A DNA stretch of 64,000 nucleotides, taken from Mycocentrospora acerina. Its lineage: Eukaryota > Ascomycota > Dothideomycetes > Pleosporales. The notes below the pieces were generated by a model. It had not been told where the DNA came from and did no database searches. It saw only the letters and a program-made list of their open reading frames with translations. Below are positions 1 through 11,125 of this stretch, in pieces. The stretch's first letter is position 1, and every line of letters starts with the position of its first letter. Made by a program: the position numbers and the translations under genes. Location: contig JAKUHH010000150.1 in NCBI GenBank assembly GCA_022701365.1, positions 434,001 through 498,000 on the forward strand. The letters are read 5' to 3'.

Positions 1-1245
1 ATGGGGTTGGTTTCTCAAGAGCCTACATCTTAAATTTTGGAACTTGACAGCCAATTTAAAAAAAAGAAAAAAAACTAGTAACACAACTGTTTAATCTGTT
101 TAATTTTACGTTATTTCGCAATATTTTATTTGGAGATTCAATGGTTTGGAGGACTTGGAAATGTTCAGCAGGTTGCGAAAAAAACAGTGCTAGCACAAAC
201 CTGCATACAGTTGTATTTTAAACTGCCCATTGGCAAGTACAGAATCGAAAAAAAGTCGATGTACAGAGAAGGATGGCGAGTAATTTTCTTCACTCTTACG
301 CAACCTAACAAGAACTCCTATCAGAGATTAGAAGGAAATGATATGTAGCAATTTATCCTTGTTAGAGAATACTGCAACCGAGAATGGAACGTATACATTT
401 GACAAGTACTAAGATGCGAGGAAAGGATTTGGATTAAAAATATTGGAAGAGTTAGGATGACACGATTGAGCCGAATGTTTGAGTTGAGTTGTTCGAGTCG
501 AGTCGGGCAGATGCGTGGCAAGGTGGAGCTTCCCAACACACTGACTTTTTACTACCTTACGTGGTGTCTTACAGAGCTCACAACATTTCAATGCGAAACT
601 ATAACTGATATCAGTATCTGAAAGCTTCACGTTCTTTTTTTAAATGACTGTGTTATTCTTGAATTTATGAGAGTGTACAATTTGTCTCAAATCAGGAGTG
701 CATGTTCCGGCATTCAGACGGCGATTGTGGACATAAGAATTTTAAGACCCACCCTAACCACCACTATCACCACTATCACCACTATCACCACTATCACCAC
801 TATCACCACGTTCTTATCGTCATTCTTTTCAGTACGCACTCTCATAATCAGTGTCAGCAAATATGTGTCATATGTTAGAAGTGAGAACCAAGCCAATCCA
901 TATCAGTAGATGAGGAAGAAACATACCCCTGCCAAGTCTCCCGACGTTTTCCGCAACTCGATACCATTCTTTCGGATGATGCACCTACTCAAAGAAACAC
1001 GATCCGATGCTTAAAACTTCTGCAATTAGCGCGTGTAGGTTGTCCGGTTGATTCTATCAGATTGATTACACACAGGTCCAACTCTTTTACAAATCTGAGA
1101 AGCAATCTTACTAACCCAGTTCCCATGGTTGAGATGCTAAAAGCCTCTAATGGTGTAGAAGAAATGATATTAAAGCAAGCGTGTTCCTAGGTATTCCATC
1201 TCACCACATCCAACAAGTCAGATCCTGCTCCACAAAGCCTTCAAT
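1..1245. other. AT-rich intergenic stretch, no gene seen
   Basis: Only short open frames without recognisable domains occur here. The one structured element is the 9-bp tandem repeat listed separately. The right end serves as promoter and 5' UTR of the alpha/beta hydrolase. Confidence 0.6.
758..809. repeat. 9-bp tandem repeat (CCACTATCA)n
   Basis: About five and a half copies of a CCACTATCA unit lie head to tail. The period of nine leaves frames open on both strands, giving short threonine/isoleucine or valine/isoleucine repeats that look like artefacts and not proteins. Confidence 0.85.
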
Positions 1246-2040
1246 ATGTCTTACTTTAACCGCTCCGATGACCTCAAGCTCTTCTACACTGTCCATGGCA
1301 ACCCATCAAACCCGCCCATACTGTTGTTGCATGCCATAACCTGCGACTCTACAGACTGGTCCTTTACAATTCCCACGCTCGCACAAAACTACCACGTGAT
1401 AACCTTTGACCTGCGGGGCCACGGCCACTCCAGCGCACCGGAAGATGCATCCTACACGGTCGAAGACTCGGCTGCCGATGCCATCGCACTACTCGGCCAT
1501 CTGGGATACAAAGAAGAGGTGCTTGTCATGGGGCACTCCCTCGGCGCAGTCATTGCCTCTTCTCTGACTGGTCTATATCTCACCGTGTTCAAGGGCGTCG
1601 TTTTAATCGACCCCTCGTACTGGAGCTCAGGCGCATTCTGGGCCGAGAAATTCCCCCGCTGGGAAGAGCTGCAAAACTTCTTCGCATTTGTCACAGAGGT
1701 GTATGGGAATCAGCTTCCTGAAGATATTCCGCACTGGATGCTCACGTGGTACATTATTCGCGGGTCGGCGACGCCATCCCATGTGGTTGGAAAGACGCTG
1801 AGGGGCATGTTCGGGGAGGGCCGTCTGGGTCTTAAGGAAAACCAGGAGAAGCTTGTTGGGGGTAGGACAGTACCGAAGCTGGCTGTGTATAATAAGGAGG
1901 AGGGTGCTGAGCTTGAGAGGAAATTGGGTTTGGGGAAGGCGGATCAGGTGTTGCAGATACCGGGTGCGGGTCACTGCCCTCACCATGCTCGACCAGAAGA
2001 ATTCAACAAGATTCTGACAGAGTGGCTGCAGAAGATTTAG
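1246..2040 (+). CDS. alpha/beta hydrolase fold protein
   Basis: A single-exon gene of 264 residues. The fold is clear: an LLLHA strand/oxyanion region near residue 27, the DLRGHGHS loop near 55-62, the nucleophile elbow GHSLG with Ser98, and a late GAGHCPH segment carrying the likely catalytic histidine near 244. There is no signal peptide or membrane segment, so it is probably cytosolic. The length is normal for the small alpha/beta hydrolase class (esterases, haloperoxidase-like and epoxide-hydrolase-like enzymes). The substrate cannot be read from the sequence. The start is the ATG just after an A/C-rich leader. It converges on the phosphatase gene with 213 bp between the stops. Confidence 0.9.
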   Translation: MSYFNRSDDLKLFYTVHGNPSNPPILLLHAITCDSTDWSFTIPTLAQNYHVITFDLRGHGHSSAPEDASYTVEDSAADAIALLGHLGYKEEVLVMGHSLGAVIASSLTGLYLTVFKGVVLIDPSYWSSGAFWAEKFPRWEELQNFFAFVTEVYGNQLPEDIPHWMLTWYIIRGSATPSHVVGKTLRGMFGEGRLGLKENQEKLVGGRTVPKLAVYNKEEGAELERKLGLGKADQVLQIPGAGHCPHHARPEEFNKILTEWLQKI

Positions 2041-2253
2041 AGAAAACAGAAAGTGTAGTACAGAAGAAAGACTCTGTTCGAGATAGCATCAACAACATTA
2101 TGACCCATGGATGGCAGTACTAGAAGATGGCACAGTGTTGCATGCATAATCAAAGTGAGAAGTGAGCTAACAGTCCCATAATATGGTTCGGATATACACT
2201 AAATTGTCTCGTCGTCACTCAGGCCCCCAACACGTAAAATCTCTACAGTCCAT

Positions 2254-4054
2254 TTAATTCTCCCACCTTTGATGCAGAAACGAAATCCCACCTGCCGTCC
2301 CATTCTTCAGCCCACAAACCGCACGAAAATCTCCCGCCGCCTCGGATCTTTTCCTCGTCCTCGCCACAAAATCCTCAAGCGGACAGCTCATCCCAGGCCC
2401 GCCGTCACACCCTGGAACCGCCGTAATCCCATCGTTAATGTTGATCCGGACAAACTTTCTGCGTCCAGAGGGTCTCGTGACGCTACAGGAAAGCAACTCA
2501 AAGATGACGCGACCGCCCATGGGCATAATCTGGGACGTGCGCCACTTGCGGTTGGGCACGATGTGTGTGGCAGGGAGGTGCTCGGCGTCGTTGATGATAT
2601 CGAGGGCTGCAACCATAGGCGTTAGATCGCCGTCATGGACGCTGTAAAGATGAGTTAGCCAAGGGATTGTGCTCAGTGACTAAGCAACGGGCGTACAAGC
2701 TAAAGAATAAAGGTCCAGCGCTAGGCCCTTGAAGCATGAGATTCGTGGTTGCGTTCAGGTACAATGAGCCCATGGTAGTAGCGTATATGTTCCCAGGACC
2801 TGCACGATAGTAATGTAGTAAATCTCTGGCGTATTCGAAAGATAGAAACTCGGATTGGGTGAATACATCGCACCAATCGCTTCGTCCGCGTACTGTAGTC
2901 TCAAAGCCGCACATCTCCATCATGCTCCAAATCTCTTTGTTGGAAAATCGCATCGACGTTTGGTCGTGCAGGCGCTTGCGAATTGGCTGGAGGAAAACGT
3001 CTTGGAAGTTGCGCAGCATTTCATAGCCCTGTCTTCGTCCTTGCTCGTGATGAAGCTTGTTGGCTAGACAGGTTCGGCCTGGAGTTAATGTATCTCCTCC
3101 TCGCCACGGCCGCTCGGGTATGATTTCCAGGGCTGCGATTCCATCTTCTTCATAGGTGGCGCCAAAGAAAGCAAGTGCAAAGTGACGCGCCGTCGCAACA
3201 ACGCGTGGAGATTCAGTGGCCCAGAATCTGATGGGAGGATGCGGGACTTCGGAAGCTTTTTTTATGAGCTTCTTGTACCGTGTACGAAGACGGACACCGG
3301 TTGTGAAGGCGCCCAGGGTACCTGCAAATGGGCCGGTAGATGTCAACTGCTCGAGACTAGTGTCGTCTTTCACAGTACAATAAGTCACTTGCATCAAAGC
3401 TGTCTCAGAAGAGTCCTACCTGACCAAAAGAGCTCCCAGTTGTTGAAGAACTCGAAGTAGCCGGAGAAGTAGACACCGCTGTCCTTCATGTGCTGAACAA
3501 CGCGCTTGTGGGCTAAATTGACCATGAGTCTCCATAGCAAATGGCGTAGAAGAACACTTCAACTCACCTTCACCATGTCTTTCATTTGGATATCGTTCAG
3601 CATGCCGTGAAATCTTTCAGATCCATGTATCAGCGATTCATCTTGTCTAGCTTTTTTCATTATGCTCCGTGGAACCAACCATGTGCACCTGCTCAACCTC
3701 ACACCCAGCAGGAACCGCAACACCGCCATCCACAACATCATCGACCTTTTCAATCCACGGCCCGTTCCCGCCAACATGGTAAAGAATGTTCCAGTCCCGA
3801 GTTGTAGCACCTGCACGCTGTCCCAGCCCCTTGCTCCGCTGTGGATGCCACCAGCTACTCCAGCTCGAATGGTGAGGCTTATTCACGCATTCGTGTTCAA
3901 AGTAGCTGGTATGGAGGTTCTTGGGCTCCGAGGAAGGGTATTTTCTTTGCGGACAGTGGAGTGGGACACGAAGATACAGGGAGAAGAAGGTGCCTAGTGA
4001 GACGCCCACCCAAACAAGGAAAAATACATAGAATGTGCGATTGACTAGGGGCAT
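2254..4054 (-). CDS. histidine acid phosphatase (phytase-like), N-terminal membrane anchor
   Basis: Five exons on the minus strand: 3680-4054, 3568-3613, 3420-3512, 2697-3366 and 2254-2641, giving 523 residues. A hydrophobic segment at residues 7-25 (FYVFFLVWVGVSLGTFF) is a signal anchor, so the enzyme should face the secretory lumen or cell surface. The catalytic motif of branch-2 histidine phosphatases, ISRHAERYP with His129, appears only when the first intron (3614-3679) is removed. The proton-donor motif VHDGD (His397-Asp398) is likewise assembled across the last intron. Both catalytic halves are intact, so the enzyme should hydrolyse phosphate monoesters such as phytate or general phosphoesters. 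Which substrate is not visible. The start Met directly precedes the anchor. An upstream in-frame ATG exists but adds an arginine/histidine-rich leader that looks like UTR. Confidence 0.9.
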
Positions 4055-4608
4055 TGTGCAGTCGATGCTGTGGTATGGGTTGTAGAATGATATTGAGAAT
4101 GCATTGGTTTTGTGGACATTGTGGGCAGTTTGTCGTTGGGCGCTGGGAAGGCGGTGTGGTTGAGTTTCACGTCGTGAATGATGCTTCCTTCCAGACTGTG
4201 TGCGGGTTCGTGATGGAGGCAACGCAGGTGGATTTGCATGGCATGTTTGCTTTTTCTACGGTATGATGGATGAGCGCGGTTGCACTTGGACTGTCAATTA
4301 CAGTGATTGATTACAATGATTACAATGATTACTATGGCGCACGACGCATCGCTGGCAGTGTTCACGTTATGGAGCGAGTGCCTCGGCCCGCAGCACCTCC
4401 ACTTCTCCACATCTGACGCGTCGTTGTCGCTGTTCGCGATGGCGCACGACGACTCAAGGACAAGCAATAGCAGTAGCAACCGCAATCGCAATCACCGCGG
4501 CGCAGTTCGAAGAGAAGACTGTTCGCGATACAGAAACAGGACCTGAGTTTGGCCTTTTCCCCGCAAATCACACCATCTCTCTACGACATCCCACCGTCGA
4601 CATTCCCC
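4055..4608. other. divergent promoter region
   Basis: This 554-bp space separates the divergently transcribed phosphatase and lactate-oxidising enzyme genes. It contains a short array of the 9-mer TACAATGAT around 4300-4335 and two imperfect copies of ATGGCGCACGACG (near 4333 and 4439). No gene is supported. Confidence 0.5.
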
Positions 4609-5946
4609 ATGGCGGACAAAGCCAAGGTCATCACGGCGGAAGGCCAGTTCAGCGAGCCAGACCCAGACTCGTACGCCCAGTTCCAGCGAGAAATATACGG
4701 CAAGTTCAGCAAGCCAAAGTACTCGACCAAGCCCTCGACCTGGGAGGCTCTCGCCCGGGAAGCCGTCCCGTCGCCCAACTTCTTCTATGTACGCGGCGCT
4801 GCCGGCAGCGAGTCGACCTATGCCGCCAACCTCTCCTCCTTTGAGCGCTATCGCCTGCGCCCGACGATGCTGTCCAACGTCACCCGGCGCGACACGTCCG
4901 TCACCCTCTTCGGCAGAAAGTACGCCAGCCCGCTGCTCGTCGCCCCCATTGGCGTGCAGGGAATCATGCACCCCGAGGGCGAGGAAGCCACAGCTCGTGC
5001 CTGCGCCGCCGTCAAAGTCCCTATGATCCTCTCCACCGCCGCCACGCGCTCCATCGAGCAGGTCGCGGCCGCAAACGGCTCCGGCGACCGCTGGTACCAG
5101 CTCTACTGGCCAAAGCCGCAGGCCGAAGAGCTAACAGCGAGTCTCCTCACACGCGCAAAGGCAAACGGCTTCACCACTCTTGTCGTCACGCTCGACACAT
5201 TCATCATGGGCTGGCGACCCAACGACCTTGACGAATCCTACCTGCCCTTCCTCTTCGGCCAGGGCTGCCAAGTCGGCTTCAGCGATCCCGTCTTCCAGCG
5301 CATGTATGAGCAGGTCAAGGCCGACGACACACGAACGGCGACAGAGAAGCTCTCGGAGCTGTGGGAGCTTCTTAAGCGACCAGGCAGCATCGGCGGCGCA
5401 GCAAAGGTCCTCGCAAACGTCAGCACAATCCAGAAGAGCCTGCTCTTCACAAGTCTGTGGGCTGCGGGCCACTACCGAGACTGGAGCCAGATCCAGACAC
5501 TGCGCAAATACTGGGACGGTCCTATTGTGCTCAAGGGCATCCAGACGGTCGAGGACGCGCACAAGGCCATTGACCACGGCGTGGACGGCATCGTCGTGTC
5601 CAACCACGGGGGGAGGCAGCTCGACGGCGCAATAGGGTCGCTGGATGCATTGGCGGAGATTGGCGCCGACGACATTGTGAAGAGCTCGGGGCTGACGATC
5701 CTGTTTGATAGCGGGATACGGACGGGCGCCGACGTGCTAAAGGCGCTGGCGCTGGGTGCCAAGGCCGTCTTGCTGGGACGACCATATGTCTATGGGCTGG
5801 CCATGGGAGGACAGGAGGGTGTGGAGCACGTGCTCAAGTGTATGCTTTGCGACATTGATAACAGTCTGGCGAATCTGGGGAAGAAGAGCATCGCGGAGGT
5901 TAGCCGTGAGGACTTGCGAATCATTCAGCAGTTGGCAAAGCTGTAG
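4609..5946 (+). CDS. FMN-dependent alpha-hydroxy-acid oxidase, L-lactate 2-monooxygenase type
   Basis: An intronless gene of 445 residues. The protein is an FMN-binding TIM barrel of the alpha-hydroxy-acid dehydrogenase family (lactate oxidase/monooxygenase, glycolate oxidase, flavocytochrome b2). Visible family marks are PLLVAPIGVQG near the N-terminal barrel strands, LYWPK, VVTLDT, VLKGIQTVEDA, the active-site SNHGGRQLDG with catalytic His333, and the phosphate-binding FDSGIRTGADVLKALALGAKAV and LLGRPY stretches. There is no cytochrome b5 domain and no targeting peptide. It most resembles fungal proteins annotated lactate 2-monooxygenase (lactate + O2 to acetate + CO2 + water), but a lactate or 2-hydroxyacid oxidase is possible. 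The start ATG has a good CCCCATGG context. The open frame continues upstream without an ATG. Confidence 0.9.
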   Translation: MADKAKVITAEGQFSEPDPDSYAQFQREIYGKFSKPKYSTKPSTWEALAREAVPSPNFFYVRGAAGSESTYAANLSSFERYRLRPTMLSNVTRRDTSVTLFGRKYASPLLVAPIGVQGIMHPEGEEATARACAAVKVPMILSTAATRSIEQVAAANGSGDRWYQLYWPKPQAEELTASLLTRAKANGFTTLVVTLDTFIMGWRPNDLDESYLPFLFGQGCQVGFSDPVFQRMYEQVKADDTRTATEKLSELWELLKRPGSIGGAAKVLANVSTIQKSLLFTSLWAAGHYRDWSQIQTLRKYWDGPIVLKGIQTVEDAHKAIDHGVDGIVVSNHGGRQLDGAIGSLDALAEIGADDIVKSSGLTILFDSGIRTGADVLKALALGAKAVLLGRPYVYGLAMGGQEGVEHVLKCMLCDIDNSLANLGKKSIAEVSREDLRIIQQLAKL

Positions 5947-6075
5947 ACGACCAGATTCATCTGTCTAATCACGATTACAATTACGATATCAAAGACTATT
6001 CATCCCTACCTTGCCTGCTTGCCTGCTTGCATGCTTGCCTGGTTACCTACTAACTTTCCTGATTAATTAATCGAT

Positions 6076-7130
6076 TTAATATCCATGCTTCGCCAACTCG
6101 GCATCCGTAAACTCGGCCAGTCGCTTCTGCAGCCCCGCGTCCCTTGCAAACTTACTTCCCGCACTCTTGGCCCCAACGGGCTTGTAGTACGCGCCATTCT
6201 CCAGATTGGCCTTGCTCGTGGTAGCGCACCACGTCTGGTTCAACGCGCCGCCCTTGGAGTCGCCGTAGAAACCTGGCAAAAACTTGGCAAACAGACTGGC
6301 AAACCATATCCCCGCACGCATAAACACATTCGTCTCGAGGTGCACGTACAAGTCTGTGAAGATGACGCCGGGGTGCAGCGACACGGATGTGATCTGGGGG
6401 TAGCGCTGGGCGAGCTCGCGCGCAAACAGTATGTTGCTGAGCTTGGAGTTGCCGTAACGGCGCCACGTGGTCTGTTTCTCGAGGGCGGCGGCGTCGACCA
6501 GCTGGCCCGCGGACGGGGCGAGGTTGTGGCCCTCGCTGCTGACGTTGATGACGCGGACATCGGCGCCGGGCTGCTCGGCGGTCGCGAGCAGCGTCGGGAG
6601 GAGGAGCTTGGTGAGCAGCGCGTGGCCCATGTGGTTGGTTCCGAATTGGATCTCGTAGCCCTCCTTTGTGGTGGAGTAGGGGCACGCCATGATGCCGGCG
6701 TTGTTAACGAGCACGTCCAGCCGTGACTCTTGCTGGCGGAAGGTCGAGGCCGCGGCGGCAATGGACGAGAAGCTCGTCAGGTCGAGCTGGAGGTGCTCGA
6801 TCTCGCAGGCATTGGGGACCTCGGCGCGGATGTCTTTGATCGCTGACGCAGCTTTGGAGGCGGTGCGCGCGGCGAGGTAGATTTTGGCGGGGTCATGCGC
6901 GGCGAGGAATGCGACTGTTTCTTTGCCTAGACCAGCATTGCCTGGAGGAGGTGTGGTTAGCTATATCCTCGTTGTAGTGGTTCAAGACCACGTGTTCTGG
7001 GAGGGATGTGTGTGTGGGTGTACGTGTAGGTGTATACAAAAGTGTGCCAGGGAGACGTACCTCCAGTCACAAGAATGACCTTGCCCTGCAGACTACCAAT
7101 ATCCTTTGCAGGATTGAATGACACGCCCAT
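6076..7130 (-). CDS. short-chain dehydrogenase/reductase (retinol dehydrogenase-like)
   Basis: Two exons, 7061-7130 and 6076-6941, encode 311 residues. The single intron interrupts the cofactor-binding glycine motif, so TGGNAGLG exists only after splicing. Other SDR marks are LDVLVNNAGIMA, INVSSEGH (catalytic Ser), YGNSKLSN (Tyr and Lys of YxxxK) and LHPGVIFTDL. The architecture and length fit NAD(P)-dependent SDRs of the retinol dehydrogenase/WW-domain oxidoreductase-like group, common in fungi. There is no signal peptide. The substrate is unknown. The start MGVSFNPAKD is typical for this group; an in-frame extension upstream is low-complexity and probably UTR. The gene converges on the lactate-oxidising enzyme, with 129 bp between stops that include an 8-bp GCCTGCTT repeat. 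Confidence 0.9.
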
Positions 7131-8065
7131 GTTTGCTTCTTTAATCTGCGTTGCAAAATCTTTGGAAATAAGGGTGGAGATGGATGTTGTAGTCGTGATA
7201 ATCTCGAGTAGCCGGCGCAGTATATATTCCCATGGCGTGCCGTGTAGTTCTTCTACGGACGTATCGGAGGTAGCAGCCGACGCGGACGATGGATTCAACC
7301 GCCTAGCCGTCACCGTCACCACTTCGGTCCGTCTCTTCACCTCCATGCTGTCGCCTTGTTTGCTCGAGTGCAGTTCGGCATGGGCCATAGGTTCCCCCGA
7401 GCGTATCATTGATCTATGGCGGGAGTGAATGACGACGCCATTCCTGGACAGACATGTTGCAATCACGCCATGACGTTGTCGCGTGAGTAGATAGGTCGAC
7501 AGAGATCAGACGATAAGAGTACCTATCGTGTTCTTAAGGTAAGAATGGCAAGTTGATGTGTGAGATGATGGGATGCAGACTGCAAGCAGATTTGTGTCAT
7601 CAGTCGTACTGCTTCTGCTGACTAGTGCTGACCTGCTGCTCTGCCGAACATTGGCACTTTGTCTTCGTACAGGTATGGTGGAACAGGAGAAACAGGAAAG
7701 GAACATTCAAGATGAACCTGCAAAACTTTTCTTTGGTCCCAAAAGAGTGCCATCCAAATCACCCGACTAAACCACATTTGCAATACACGATTATTAAAAG
7801 TAGTTAGTAACCTGACCTGCCACCAAAGAAAACCAATCAAGCTTGAAAGCATACCGTAATCACCACATCCCGCTCAGACGCTGGGCCATCTTCGAATATC
7901 TCAGAAAACTGTAGAATCCCACCATTTTACCGAATGATTAAAACCCCTAAATTCGCAACCGTCGCTTGGATCCTGGGAGAGGACTCATCTCTTCGCTGGA
8001 ACGTCTTCATCGTTCTCAATATCCACAACTTGTCTTCCCAAAACCTGTACCTTCAATGCCTCCAG
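7131..8065. other. intergenic region without a recognised gene
   Basis: This holds the promoter of the upstream SDR on the left and the 3' flank of the DUF262 gene on the right. Short open frames are present, but none has a domain or splice structure I can support. Confidence 0.5.
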
Positions 8066-10659
8066 CTAACTCCTAGTCTTCCCTTGGGCTGCAACACTAG
8101 GCCTACCCTTGAACGCCACCAAGAGACTCTGGCGTTCCTCCTCTGTATCGCTTGTGAGATCAACAACCCCATCGCACTGCGAAATAGAGGGATGTGCACG
8201 TTTCAAATTCATCCGAGGTGATCTAGACATGCTTTCAACCGGTAATGGCTGCGTAGACCCAGCTCTAGAGAAATCTTGGGAAGCTGATCGTGCAGGAAGT
8301 GCGACTGAAGTTTCAGGCGATCGAGTTGCAAGTCCAACTCGAACTGGAACAATGCTTGATGATGCCTTTGATTGCTCCTTAGGCGACACCGGTCTCACAA
8401 TACCTTCCCATTGTGCTCTCGCTTGGCTTTCTATAGATGCCATAAGAGTATCCCGTGAATTGGGGATCCTATCGCTCAGTTCCCGTGTGCTGAATTTACT
8501 CACGGCAGCTTTTAGAACCGGGGATGGAGTTGGAGCAAATGTCGGTGTTGTATGAGATTGTGGTCTCTTGAATGCTGTTGGAGCGGGCGTCGGCCACATC
8601 GGAAAAGGGGGTGCAGTAGATTTTTTCGCTGCAGTTGAAGATGAACTCATCAAAAGAGTCGAAGTAGGAGAGACTATAGAACTCATTGGTATGGTTGGGG
8701 ATTCGTAACTGTGCAGCTCTGTCACAAGCTTTCGGCGAGCTTCCCTTGGTGTCATCGCAGTACTCCTTCGCTCCGACATTGACAATCTCGCATCCAGGGT
8801 AGGGTTATGAAAATCTGAGTAATGTGCTGCATTTGGGTCGTAGGGGCTGCGCGCCATTGAGGCTGTAGTAGAGGGAGATGAGGATGGCACAAATGTTGGA
8901 GCTGTAAGTGCCATGCTTGATGCAGCCTGCGCGAATATAGTAGCAAAAGACGGCATTGCGTTGCTGGGATCTATTGAATCATTTTCAGAGGTGCTAGAGA
9001 TCCCGGTTCTCGTCGATATATTGGCTTCCCCACCTACACTCTGGGGACTAGTTCGCTGCCGCTTAGCTGAATGCACACTCAACCGAGGGGCAGATGGTAT
9101 CTTCTCTCTTATAGCGGTATCAAGAGGTTGGACCGGCTGAACGTTCGATGAAGTTGATCCTGGCCTCAGATTCTTTGCTGGCAAAGCAGACAGTGCCTTC
9201 GAAGTGGCTGAGGTCACTAGAGAAGCAACTTGTGTGGGAACTAAAGATGAGTTGTGGTTGACAGTACTGCCATCCACGGCTCCTCTAATGGCTTCAAGGT
9301 CTTCAATAAAGTCCCACACAAATTTCCAGGTTGGAGCATTGAGGCGCAGATCAACAAAATGCTCACGAATCGTTTCTCGTAGGACCTGAATGTCGCCGAG
9401 TAGCAATTGATTGTTTCGAGTCTCCGAATACTTTGATATTAAGACTGTAATAGCCACCATTTCTACGGGTGCGAACGTTTGCACGCCGACCAAAGTCTTT
9501 CTTTCGTTGGTAAAAGTGTTGGGATCTTCATCGATGAGATCTTTCAGTGTATTCCAAACACTGGCGAGATGTGACTTGAGACCATCATCTACAGCGTCCT
9601 TGTTGCTTAATAACTTTGGCAAATGAGAGTGATTCGTTTTCACAGTCGGGATGCCGTTTGAAGCAGTAGGGTGCATGACCTCAACGATCTGGCTGAAGCA
9701 AGACAGCGTAAGTTGGAAGTCTTTCGCACGCGCTCGATCTTTCATGAGCGAGTAAATGCTAGGAAAGTCGTCCACAAAAAGCCTCGCCAGCTCTTGCCAT
9801 GGACCAGATTGCGCGCGCATCTTCTCTGCAACGCTGAGCTGAACACCCATCTGAACCCTTGCGAAAAGGTCTTCTTCTTGTTCAAGAGACAGGTTGGTGA
9901 ATTCGAACGAAACAAATTCTTTGCTTAGGAACTGAGCTTTCATGTGTTCGGGGAGGATCCTCTTGCGCCGACTTGACGACTGGTCATCAATAAACCACCT
10001 TTGAATTGTGAGACGCGCTACACTTTGCATTTGTGATCCGCTTACCATTTATCTCCTTGATGGTCATGACATGGAATCATGCCTTTGATAAATGCTCGCA
10101 CTGAAGACAGACGTTGCTTTCCATCCACACAGATGAGCATGTCGATGTGTGCGCCGACATTAGTGGATCGTGGCTTCTTATTGAGAATGATAGGTGGAAT
10201 GTAAAAGTTCTCTGCGATATCTTAGTGCAATGTATTGCCTGTAGTCGTCATGTGACCTCACTCACCCATCAGTGAATTGATGAGGCCTGTCATTCGATCC
10301 GCTGCATTTTGTGGTTAGTCATGAAGTGGTTCCCACCTGTACCTTCCCCTCACCTGTCCATACGACCTCACGCTGATACTCTGGATCAACATCAATAGTA
10401 CGGTTTTCAAGCCCATCTTTTTCCTATCAGTGTCGGCTCTCTCACTTCTTGTGTCAAGTGCTTACTCATGAGATGCTGAAGGCTGCGCATAACAACAAAC
10501 GGCTTCGGCAGTTGCGGCCGCGGCCTGTATGTGTCGTCATCTTCATCTCCAATGGACTCGTTGCCACCGAATTCATTTTTGATTTTGGCCTGCAACACGT
10601 TAACAACGATGGACTGTGATATGCGCGTAATTGCTTTTGTTCACCTGGCTATTTTCCAT
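8066..10659 (-). CDS. DUF262 (GmrSD N-terminal-like) protein with long disordered tail
   Basis: Six exons: 10645-10659, 10466-10589, 10354-10416, 10266-10301, 10046-10211 and 8066-9998, for 778 residues. The phases of all five introns agree. The N-terminal third is a DUF262 domain: VDPEYQREVVW, then DRMTGLINSL and FYIPPIILN, then ICVDGKQRLSSVRAFIKG (Asp109, Gly110, Lys111, Gln112, Arg113), followed by RRKRILPEH and FVSFEF. In bacteria this domain forms the NTP-binding half of GmrSD-type restriction systems, with a DGQQR-type signature. No nuclease partner domain is visible here. Residues from about 370 onward are rich in Ser, Pro, Thr and Ala and look disordered. DUF262 proteins of this layout are widespread in filamentous fungi without known function. 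The 15-nt first exon is the least certain part. Confidence 0.8.
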
Positions 10660-11125
10660 GTCTGCTGACAAGTGAGAGGCACTTAAAACGATAGCCAAGC
10701 CAGAGCCTTACGCTAGCAGGAAACCTCTAGATGTACTTGGCTATAGGCAGCGACGCTACTTATCTAATCAGATTGTTTTTCAAAATAAACCAAAAAGACG
10801 AGTGTTCAAGAGGCAAGCAAGAATAACAAAGTTTAAAAACAGGACATTCTAGACTTATGGCATTACTTAAAAATAGCAAAACGCGCTAGAGACTTGGCGA
10901 TTTTCCATCAGCCAAGCTACATTCCTTAGACCACTTTGATTATTCTTGTTCACAGTTATATTTTATGATGAGTAATCTCGAAGCACCAAGGATTCCCTTG
11001 GAACAGCTGTAATGCTCTTTATGGGGAGCCACATTTGGTTTCTGTGGAGAAGGGCTCGCTCCTAAGGCATAGGCATCGAAGTTATGAACCTTTCTCTTCT
11101 CAACCTGTTAGATCCAACACACTCT
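10660..11125. other. intergenic region, nothing recognised
   Basis: An AT-rich 466-bp stretch between the 5' end of the DUF262 gene and the 3' end of the IPI1 gene. It serves as promoter on one side and terminator flank on the other. Confidence 0.5.

Noticed and set aside
667..909. 80-codon frame over the 9-bp repeat
   Set aside because: The frame is open because the repeat period is a multiple of three. The product is an Ile/Thr repeat.
4549..4608. N-terminal extension of the lactate-oxidising enzyme
   Set aside because: It begins at TTG, not ATG. The first ATG at 4609 has a good context and fits the family length.
10030..10048. Start of the DUF262 protein at the ATG near 10048
   Set aside because: That ATG is inside an intron. 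Splicing 10046 to 9998 joins the DGKQR half to the rest of the domain.
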